This document shows, piece after piece, positions 46,975 to 55,549 of a stretch of DNA of 64,000 nucleotides. Positions within the stretch are counted from its first letter, which is position 1; every line of letters starts with the position of its first letter. The position numbers and the translations under genes are program-made. The notes beneath the pieces are model-generated. The model saw only the letters and a program-made list of their open reading frames with translations. It made no database searches and was not told where the DNA came from. The stretch comes from Otatea glauca (Eukaryota; Streptophyta; Magnoliopsida; Poales; Poaceae): positions 2,852,309 through 2,916,308 of the forward strand of contig CM070730.1 in the NCBI GenBank assembly GCA_036346275.1. The letters are read 5' to 3'.

Positions 46975-47471
46975 CGGCATGCTCAACAGCTTCCAGCACA
47001 TGATCACCATCAGCATCCTGGCAGCCAACCCATGGCTTGTCCTCCTCGCCGGCTCCGTGCTCTGCGCCGCGGGGTTGCTCTGGCGCCGCTCTCGCTAGTC
47101 CGCATCTACATGCTGCTCACCATGCAGGCACAGACCTTCTTTAACACCGCCGTCGAGAACTTCCCGGATCGGCGCAACACCGTCATCGGCATCATGAAGG
47201 GTTTTCTAGGCTTGAGTGGGGCAATACTGGTCCAAGTACACCGTACTGATCTCCATATCGATCCTAGCAATTTCATACTGATGCTAGCAATATTGCCCAT
47301 AGTCATCACGTCACGTTGTTGCTCATGCATTTTGTCGATGTCCACAGCGTGCATCGACAATACAACAAGAAGTTCCTCGACGCTTTCTCTCTCATTGCCA
47401 TTACTGTTGCTGGGTACCTGATGACTGACATAATCTGTGACCAAGTATTCGTGATAAGTTCAGCTGTGTAG
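46975..47471 (+). pseudogene. Nodulin-like (NFD4-type) major facilitator fragment
   Basis: The plus strand gives a hydrophobic stretch, then FFNTAVENFPDRRNTVIG with GIMKGFLGLSGAILVQV and a following HIDPSNFILMLAILP. Past a frame change near 47310 the text continues HFVDVHSVHRQYNKKF and AFSLIAITVAGYLM, ending at TAG 47469. The GIMKGFLGLSGAI motif is a hallmark of the plant nodulin-like membrane family. The copy lacks the N-terminal helices and the C-terminal half, and has a stop at 47096 plus frame changes, so it is a dead fragment between two inverted LTR copies. Confidence 0.7.
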
Positions 47472-47631
47472 TGTTTGCTTTGTGATACTCCTGCTACTGG
47501 TCATGTCTATTAAGTCCATTATTAAGTTTGAGGTGATATAAATTCGTTTCCTTTTCTATCTCAAATCTATTTCTACATAGAGTCTATTATACATCACTAT
47601 AAATATGTCACTGTAGTCTAAGGGCCTGTTT

Positions 47632-48346
47632 GGGGAGTGTATTGATTTGAAAAGTCGCTTTTGTTTCTTTGTCTGGTCAGAAAGCAATTGTAGCAATTTG
47701 TGCTTTTCTTGTTATCTTTGTTTGGCAAACTGCTTGCTACATCTGTAGCTTTTGAGGGCTAACCGAAATGGAAGGTATTCCTCCGTCCTTGAAAGTAAGG
47801 GAGAGAAGCATTCAAATTGTGTCCTCCAATATTAGGGATTGAGAGCTCTCTCCCCTTAAATTGTGTTCTCAAATTGTGCCCATGCATGTAGATGTACGCA
47901 GATACATGCGACCACACATATTCCAAAACAAAAATGAGGCAAGTCATTCCCTATAATGTGATTAATCAATGCATGCATGTTGCCAATTAATAGAGACACA
48001 GTATTAAATAGGTGCATTAGAGTCTTTTGGCAGAAACCATAATCTGTCCTAAAATTTCTTCTGTCCCTTATTTTTCAGGACGGAGGGAGTAGCAACATAG
48101 TGAAGTACAGTGGCATCCAAGTGGGGAGGTGACGTGGAGGCGGCGAGGCGGGTGGTAAAGGTTGGGAAGGCGGAGTGAGCGAGTTAGGAGGAGTTCAAGT
48201 GAAGCCACAGCTGAAAAGCTCCTCTCAGTAGCTGCAGCTTTTGGGAGTGCTTCTCATTGCACATTTAGCTTCCTAGGCGCTTTGATACCATCTTTGTTTG
48301 GGGAGCTTTTAGCCCAAAGTTGAAGCACAGCTCCCCAAACAGGCCC
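47632..48346. mobile_element. Tourist-type MITE inserted in an LTR
   Basis: Termini GGGCCTGTTTGGGGAG and, reversed, GGGCCTGTTTGGGGAGC match perfectly over the first 16 bp. TAA lies directly on both sides (47629-47631 and 48347-48349), the canonical PIF/Harbinger target duplication. Length is 715 bp, including a nested Stowaway. Internal AAAAGCTGCAG/CTGCAGCTTTT-like repeats continue the foldback. Confidence 0.85.
47778..48089. mobile_element. Stowaway-type MITE nested in the Tourist element
   Basis: The left end TTCCTCCGTCCTTGAAAGTAAG and the reversed right end CTCCCTCCGTCCTGAAAAATAAG form the familiar grass Stowaway terminus. The element is flanked by TA on both sides (47776-47777 and 48090-48091). 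Confidence 0.75.
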
Positions 48347-48488
48347 TAAGGCAAAAGCAAGAGTTTCATTATAAACATCTCCTCATATAGTGATCGTCTT
48401 CGTGCTTCGATGGTTTTTTTCTATTTTCACGTAAAAATTCGTGTCTCCGTTCCCTTGATCCTAGAGTTTTGTTGTACATTTTGTAACA

Positions 48489-49094
48489 CAAACTTATCGT
48501 CTCTCACCTAATAATTAAAAATGGCTATACACAATATGCGTGTTCAACCGAATTGTTTTCTTACCATGTGTAAAATACGCGCACACGTATGTGATGCGTT
48601 AGTTGTGTTTGCTTCTGAATTCCCCTGTCAAATACTTGATCCTATCGCTTATCCTGAAGGGCTATTGGCTAGCAAAAAGCATAATAATAGGCGTACGGTT
48701 GCATCTACAGAGTCCTAAACGATGGAAGGGGTGTACGTGTCAAGACCGGGTTCCTACGCGTTCGCCCGGCGATTGGTACTTGCTGCCGCCCCACTACGCG
48801 TCCCACTTGCCGACGGTCGACCACACTTGCCGACGGTCGACCACACTTTCCTCCTGCGTCCTAGTGTCCAATCACTCCAGTCTCAGTCTCAGGCTCCCAA
48901 CACAACGAGCTACCTACCTTAGCTGCTCCATGAAGGACGAAGCGGAGCAAAGCGCTTGAATTCGTCCTTTGGCCTTAGCCGCTCACGCAGTACTACCCAA
49001 TGATGCACAGCACCAGTTGTTTCCCACTAATCTTAACTGACAATGTCATGTAGGAACAAATATATAGTTCGTGTTGTACTAGAGGATGGTGATA
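48489..49094. other. Intergenic with a short tandem duplication
   Basis: No gene recognised. At 48805-48844 a 20-bp unit (ACTTGCCGACGGTCGACCAC) is repeated twice in tandem. Confidence 0.5.
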
Positions 49095-49399
49095 AGAGAT
49101 TTTTTAAAAAAAAATTAAAATAATTTTACAAAAATAATATGCCGAAATAAAAAATTACAAAAATACACATCTGCTTTGCTGCAATTTGAATTGGTAATAG
49201 GGCTTTGTCGCTAATTCAAATGGCGACAGAAGTCTCAACCTTGTCAGCCAAGTGAATCCACGACAAAATAATCGGTCGGTCAATTCAATCCGCGACTAAA
49301 CAGACCTCTATCGCCATTTGAAACGGCGACAGAGTCGGTGCATTTTTATAAAATTTTGTTTCGATGTATTATTTTTGTAAAATTATTTAAAAAATAATT
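49095..49399. mobile_element. Foldback MITE with about 60-bp terminal inverted repeats
   Basis: The left arm (TTAAAATAATTTTACAAAAATAATATG...) is mirrored at the right by TAAAATTATTTAAAAAATAATT preceded by GTATTATTTTTG. The interior carries AATTTGAATTGG/CCATTTGAAACGG-type pieces with GGCGACAGA. Flanks GATAAG and GATAAA hint at a target duplication. Confidence 0.55.
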
Positions 49400-49493
49400 G
49401 GGCGATAAAGAAGGGAGACGCGGTGGATTAGTAGGACAGGCACCGCTAAGTTCCATCTTTTTTCCCACCTGATGATCGGTATGCATGCACGAT

Positions 49494-50959
49494 CAAGGTT
49501 TAAAATCTCGCCGAAATTTCGTGAGATCTCGGTTTCCAGACGTAGATGAGATTTGAAATGGCGATCGAATTGAAAAAATTCAAAAAAATTAAATTGCTAC
49601 AGTAATCTCAGGAAATCTTGGCGAGATCTCGCCGTTTTTTTATCGGAATTTGATGTTTAACCACCGAATTTGACCGGAATTTGACAAATAACCCTTGAGA
49701 AAGTCATCTTCTATGGAAATTTGTTGAAAAACCGAATTTTTGAGATATTTTTTAAAAACTTCAGAAATATTGTCAGATTTTTTATAAAATTATATGTGAT
49801 TTATCTTGGTCTGAAAAATTTATGGTACTATACTAAGAAGTTTAGTATCATACATAAAATTTTTAAAAATAATTTAGCTTCATTTGTTATATTTAAAAAA
49901 TAAAAAACGTAATGAACATAATTGGGACAGTAACATTGCCAGAATTTTATAAATTTGCTCGTATGTGATCCGAAATTTTTATGAGAGATTAATAATTGAC
50001 TCAGTACCATTATATAGCTTTTAAAAAAAATTAAACTTTTTTGTTTGCTCAATAAATTTATGTATATATTGAACTTCATTTGTTATATTTCAAAAATCAA
50101 AAACAGAAAGAACATAAATGGTACAATGTAATTGTAAGAATTTTATAAATTCACTGGTGTGTGATCATGATTCAATTTTTTTATGATATCTTAATAATAT
50201 CCTTATAACCCTTATGAAAAAATTTCAAAAAAATTAAATATTTTTTGGTTTCTAAAGCAAATCTATGTATTGATCATTAGGCTTTTACGAGGACGTAGCA
50301 CTCTCAGAATTTTTGAAACTTCTTGATACTTGATCATCAGATGAAAATTTTATAAAAATATTTATGATAAATTAGAACTATTCGCAAAAAAATTCAAAAT
50401 TTTCTAACATGGTTTGTACCATTTTTCATTTGGTTGAAGTTTGCCGGTAGAACTTTTATCAGCACAGTAGCACAGTCCGAATTTTGAAAAATTCATGAAG
50501 CTTGATAATTATCTAAAAATTTTATGGGAATATTAGTGATTCATCACAACCATGCACAAAATTTTTCAAAACTGTATAACATGTTTTGTTTCATTTTCAT
50601 TCGGTTCAAACTTGCCAATCAGCGTTTTATTACGATAGTAGCAATGTTTAAATTTTTGAAAATTTCTCAGATCTGATAATCATATGAAATTTTTATGAGA
50701 ACATCACTAATATGTCAGGAACCTACAAAAAAAATTCAAAATTTTTTGACGTCGTTTGATTAATTTTTCGTTCGGTGCAATTTTGCCGAGATCTTGGCAA
50801 AACCGGCCAAAATTTCGGTTTTTAGGTGGAAAAAAAATCCGGATTTGAATTTTTGTTTTCGTATTTCGTCTGAGATTTGTGCGAAATTTTTAAATCTCGA
50901 TGAGATTTTGTTCTCCGATGATGTACGAGATTTAAAGCAAAACTAGATTTTAAACCCTG
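49494..50959. mobile_element. Non-coding hAT-like element, family 'CARGGTTYAAA', copy B
   Basis: Left end CAAGGTTTAAAATCTCG and reversed right end CAGGGTTTAAAATCTAG fit the hAT terminal rule. The 8-mer TGCACGAT occurs at 49486-49493 and again at 50960-50967, a perfect target duplication. The interior is AT-rich, non-coding, and made of repeated blocks of the type AAAATTTTTATGAGA...TTAATAAT. It is similar in reverse orientation to 53946-55443. Confidence 0.8.
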
Positions 50960-50967
50960 TGCACGAT

Positions 50968-51259
50968 ACATAATGGTGTGTGAAGGGAGCGCGAGTGCTT
51001 CCATGGTGCCGACGGGGATGCGAGGACTTGACGAGGACAGGAGCTCGGCGTAGTGGGGCTGCTGCCGCACCGCATTTACTGGACTCGGTGACACGTACGT
51101 AGGTCGCTGCGTTAGGATAACTAATTCTAGGTGTACACGTATCACGGACCGTGGTCAAAGTCCGTGAGATTAGTTAATTGGGAACTTTTGGTTGATTTGG
51201 ATTTCCAAGCTACCACAGGTCCACAGCGCACCACCTCTTTTATTTGGTGATATAATATA
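50968..51259. other. Short intergenic spacer
   Basis: No gene recognised between the hAT-like element and a Stowaway-like unit. Confidence 0.4.
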
Positions 51260-51464
51260 CTCCCCACAGGACAGCCATCAGCTTTAATAACTAATTTTCA
51301 ATTATAATATATTTATAATACTCAATAAATTATAATATTATAAAAATGTTTTTCGAGACAAATCTACCGCCAATTTAAATATTAAAAAAGATAATAGCAG
51401 TCGAAGTTTCGAAAGTTTAACTATACCTATATCCAAAACGACAACTATTTATGACCGAATGGAG
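51260..51464. mobile_element. Stowaway-like MITE
   Basis: CTCC...GGAG termini lie between TA dinucleotides (51258-51259 and 51465-51466). The interior (TTTCGAGACAAATCTA, AAAACGACAACTATTTATGACCGAATGGAGTA in part) is that of grass Stowaway elements, read on the minus strand. Confidence 0.6.
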
Positions 51465-51592
51465 TAATAGGCAGCTGCTAGTGCACCCTGTGAAATGGAT
51501 GGATGCATGTAATGTGTAAGCCCGCACGCAGAGGTCACTGTTGAAGACTCACCATGTTGTTCTTGCCTTTGCGTACTACTACTACAGTACTA

Positions 51593-51806
51593 CCCACTCT
51601 GGTCAGAAATATTCATCGTTTTAACATTGGTGCAATTAGATTTTCAAAATTTTTACTATCAATATATTTTTAAATATTTAAATTAGATACATAAAAATCA
51701 TATATATAGATTTGTGTCGAAAAATACCTTCATAGTATTATAATCATATTAGATTTATAAATATATTATTATAAAAATTAGTGATTAAAATTGTGTTTCG
51801 AAGAGC
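51593..51806. mobile_element. Stowaway-like MITE, right end eroded
   Basis: It begins after TA with CCCACTCTGGTCAGAAATATTCATCG. It shares TTAAATTAGATACATAAAAATCATAT and TTTGTGTCGAAAAATACCTTCATAGTATTATAAT-like blocks with the element at 63608-63864, but lacks a clear right terminus. Confidence 0.5.
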
Positions 51807-52417
51807 CAGCAGTACTCGCTGCTCAGGGATCGAGCACTGCTCGAGGAAAGCCACCGATCGAGTGGGAAATTCTGTGAGCAAAGAATGTCGCTGCTGCGGC
51901 AGTCGAGCAGATATTTGGCCTCGCTAGCAGCCCGAAGTCATGGTTGCTGCATGTTGGCATGAAAACTGCTATTTGCCTGAACTTCAAGCAGCACAAAACC
52001 CGTGGAACAAGACACGACTTCAGGAGTAGCTTCTGCCTTCTACTTCATGATCGATTTTGAGTTCTTGAAGCTCTTTCAATTCCTGTGAATTAAGCACCTG
52101 CGGTCTCTACAGTTCACGGTCGAACTGGAAAGTCGACAGCACGAGTGGATGGCACCTGCAGGATGCAGCCTCCACTCTCCAGCATGCAATATACGCATGT
52201 TCATAGTCGATGTTATCGATTACACAGTGAAGGATCACTGAAAACAACTTTGACTTCTGAGTGGATAATAGCCTACCTCATTGACAGGTCCACTTGCAAA
52301 AATATTTGTCCACGTGAACTAGTCATTACTCATTAGTCAACAACCAAGGGAGTTTGAGAATCATACATCTCTTGCTTGAGAAGAGAGCGAATCCTTGAAA
52401 CAGTGAAACTAGCTTGT
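51807..52417. other. Intergenic
   Basis: No gene, RNA or transposon terminus recognised. Confidence 0.4.
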
Positions 52418-52487
52418 ACAAAGCCCAGGCAAAAAGAAAGAAAAGTATGTGCACAAAGCCCAGGCAAAAAGAAAGAAAAGTATGTGT
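52418..52487. repeat. Tandem duplication of a 35-bp unit next to tRNA-His
   Basis: Two consecutive near-identical 35-bp units each contain ACAAAGCCCAGGC followed by AAAAAGAAAGAAAAGTATGTG. On the minus strand each carries T-runs (CTTTTCTTTCTTTTTGC) directly downstream of the tRNA, so the natural Pol III terminator appears to be duplicated. Confidence 0.85.
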
Positions 52488-52556
52488 GGCTGCTGGGATT
52501 CGAGCCCAGGTCTCCACGGCCACAACGTGGAATTCTAACCACTAAACTACAGCCAC
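52486..52556 (-). tRNA. tRNA-His (GTG)
   Basis: On the minus strand a 71-nt cloverleaf can be read. The acceptor arms are GTGGCTG and CAGCCAC. A D-arm contains TAGTTTAGTGGTTAG (box A). The anticodon stem is CCACG/CGTGG around the loop TTGTGGC with anticodon GTG (52521-52523). The T-arm contains GGGCTCGAATCCC (box B, GGCTCGAATCC). As in nuclear tRNA-His genes, the post-transcriptional G-1 is not encoded as an extra pair. T-runs lie just downstream. No intron. Not plastid-like in context. It supplies His tRNA for cytosolic translation if transcribed. Confidence 0.93.
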
Positions 52557-53119
52557 TTCGTTCATACAGTTTCAATACTAGTGCTTATATTGTTGAGTGC
52601 GGGCTTTTAGCAGCAAGGTGCTAGTACCTTATTTGTTTATTGTTGACCGCATGGAAAACATCACACGCTGAAAAGGTAGCATACACGATACATTCCGCTG
52701 TCGCCCTGGCCTGAAGGGGCTCGATTGTCAATATGGCTGAATGCCAAAAGACACTCGTTTCATTAGTAGTTCTGCTGAAAACGCTCAATGCTTGTAATTC
52801 CATTATGCTGTTATTATACATCAATTTTGTGTTCCACTGCTCCTTGTACCGTCCCAGCGTCCCTCTTGTGTTGTGTTCTTCTAATCTGAATTCTGAACTC
52901 CGAAGCACTGGTCGTCGCATTAGTCGGCAAAGAAACAAAAAATTCAGCACAACTTCACATTCAGGAATCAGGATTCAGGGATAAAACTTGGCCCAAGTTA
53001 ATCCATCACCGGGCTGTAAGGGTTACAAGCCCATTAAAAATAGGCCACCAACTCAGCCACGTTCGCAAAGCCCACCAAACGGCATCTCCGGGCTCAGAAG
53101 CCGCGGGCAGCAGTCACCG
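52557..53119. other. Intergenic
   Basis: Short frames on both strands without recognisable domains. The right side borders the large palindrome. Confidence 0.4.
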
Positions 53120-53797
53120 TATGGATTACCATATGTATTTGTGGAATTTTTTTTCTTTAATATTTTTTTTAATCTTTTTTCAAAACTAAGCGTCAGAGCA
53201 AAAAATTTGCAGAATTGGGCGCCGGTCACCCGTATATGGGGCGATCGCCCCGTATACGGGCGATTAGTGCCCGCGATTTTTCCTTCGTCTACGGTCAATT
53301 TCTAAAAAACATCATAACTTTTTCATATGATGTCGGATGGAGATGAACTTTATATGAAAATTGTAGCTCTCGACGGGATCTACAACTTTTGTATACAAAC
53401 TTTTTCAATTTGAATCCATTTAGATGGTTAAAAACGGGATAGAATGTTCAGATCTATTTTTAGATCTGAATATTCTATCTCATTTTTAACCATCTAAATG
53501 GATTCAAATTGAAAAAGTTTGTATACAAAAGTTGTAGATCCCGTCGAGAGCTACAATTTCATATAAAGTTCATCTCCATCCGACATCATATAAAAAAGTT
53601 ATGATTTTCTTAGGAATTGACCGTAGACAGAGGAAAAATCGCGCGTTCAAAGCCGCACTAATCGCCCGTATATGGGCGCCTAATTCTGCAATTTTTTTTG
53701 CCCTGACGCCTAGTTTTGAAAAAAAGATTAAAAAAATATTAAAGAAACAAATTTCGTATTTATATCTGATTCTAAATCTAAGGAATTTTTTAAGATA
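53120..53797. repeat. Long near-perfect palindrome (foldback element)
   Basis: The two halves mirror each other about a centre near 53458 (AGATCT-ATTTTT-AGATCT). The inner arms of about 165 bp are almost identical, for example TTTGTATACAAAAGTTGTAG against its complement and GATGTCGGATGGAGATGAAC against GTTCATCTCCATCCGACATC. The outer arms diverge gradually but still pair: CTACGGTCAATT with AATTGACCGTAG, GGGCGATTAGTGC with GCACTAATCGCCC, and AATCTTTTTTCAAAACTA with TAGTTTTGAAAAAAAGATT. No frame crosses it. A transcript would fold into one hairpin of over 300 bp. Confidence 0.9.
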
Positions 53798-53945
53798 CGA
53801 AAAAAGCGTATCGGATCGAATCCTAATGGATTGCATCCTACTCACCAACCCGAGCGCGAATCTCCAGGCAAACGACACTGTTTCAAAACCCCTGCGGCCC
53901 TGCACCAGCACCGGGCATCCTAGATTTTCCCCTTTCCACACAGTT

Positions 53946-55443
53946 CAAGGATTCAAATTTCGTTTTTAGATAAAATATCGTCTGGGACTAGAATCTGAAA
54001 TTTCATCGAAGTACAGGTATTTTGGACAAATCTCGCCCAAAATTAAAAAACCAAAATTCAAATCCAGTTCGTTTGCTATCGAGAAAAAGCGAAATTCGGT
54101 GAAAAATCCCAAAATTTCACGTGAAATACCCGAAATTTGAACAGTTTTGCATTGGCCAAAAAGTGGGTCAAGCGATGATGAAAAATTTTGATTTTTTTTC
54201 TGAAGAGTTCTGACACATCACTGATGTTCCCGTAAAAAATTCAGATGATTATAAAATCTGAGGATTTTTAAAAATTTAAAAATTGCTACTGTCCTGATAA
54301 AACGTTGGCCGACAAGTTTGAACCAAATGAAAATTAGAAGAAACGAGGTTAGAAAATTTTGTTTTTTTTGTGAATTGTCCTAACACATCTATAATATTCT
54401 CATAAAATTTTAAGATGATGATCAAACATTGTGATTTTTTAAAAATTCAGAAAGCGCTACTGTCCTGTTAAAAGCCTTACCGGCAAACTTAAATAAAATA
54501 AAAAATAGTTCAAACCACGTTAAAAAATTTTAAAAAATTTTGTGGATGGTCCTGATGTATCATTAATGTTTCAATAACTTTTTAGATGATGATTAAGCTT
54601 CAAGACTGTTCAAAAATTTTGACAGTGCTACGTCGTGATAAAAGTCTCATAATCAATACATAGATTTGTTTTAGTAATAAAAAAAGTTTATAATTTTTGG
54701 AAATTTTACAAAAGAGTGCTAAGGAAATTCTTAAGATCTCATAAAATTTTTAAATCATGATTACACTCCAGTAAATTTATAAAATTCTTACTAAGCACTG
54801 TACCATTTATGTTCTTTCTCTTTTTGATTTTTGAAATATAACAAATTAAGTTAAATGCTTACATAGATTTAATTGAGCAAACAGAAAAAGTTTATTTTTT
54901 AAAAATTTTATATAATTGTACTGAGGAAATTATTAAGCTCTCAAAAAAATTTTGGATCATGATCACACTCAATCAAATTTATAAAATTTTGACAAAGTTA
55001 CTATCCCAATTATGTTCATTCTGTTTTTGATTTTTTTAAAGATAATAAATGAAGTTCAGTTATTTTGAAATTTTTTATGTATGATCCTACGCTACTAAAG
55101 ATATTACCATAATTTTTTTAGATCATTATCAAGTTTGTATAATTTTATAAAAATCTAATAGTGTTTCAACTAAATTTTAAAATATATCAAAAGTTCAGTT
55201 TTCCAACAAATTTTAAGAGAAAATGACTTTCTTCAGAGTTATCGGACCAAATCCGGTCAAATCTGACCATAAAACATCAAAATTCGGTTTGAAATACCGA
55301 AATTTCGGCCGGTTTGAGCGAAATTTAGCTAAAAAACGAAATTATTGTAGTAATTTATTTTTTTTCAAAATTTTAAATTTAACTAGTAATTTTGATTTCG
55401 TGGTGGCCGGAAATCTAAGATTTCGGCGAAATTTTGATCCTCG
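53946..55443. mobile_element. Non-coding hAT-like element, family 'CARGGTTYAAA', copy C (inverted)
   Basis: Left end CAAGGATTCAAATTTCG and reversed right end CGAGGATCAAAATTTCG are degraded versions of the copy B termini. Reversed, the interior follows copy B block by block, sharing for example TCAAAAACAGAATGAACATAA-like and CTTTTTCTGTTTGCTCAA-like segments. No target duplication survives. Its right end lies about 106 bp before the ATG of the G-patch gene. Confidence 0.7.
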
Positions 55444-55549
55444 CCCATCCCCACTCCGTCCAGCAACTCACGAGGGCGCAGCCGCTTCCACCCACCCCAC
55501 CATCCCGGCGGCTGCGAAGGCCGCGACGACGACGTGCAGAGCAGTCGCC

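Larger units (their letters stand above)
47521..48488 (-). mobile_element. Inverted, truncated copy of the 46485-46876 LTR, split by a MITE
   Basis: Read on the minus strand from 48488 it starts TGTTACAAAA. It then follows the plus-strand LTR through TTTTTACGTGAAAA, TATATGAGGAGATGTTTA and CTCTTGCTTTT, then (after the MITE at 47632-48346) GACATATTTATAGT and TTTGAGATA...GAAACGAATT. Similarity fades near 47521, so the copy lacks its 3' quarter. Confidence 0.65.
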
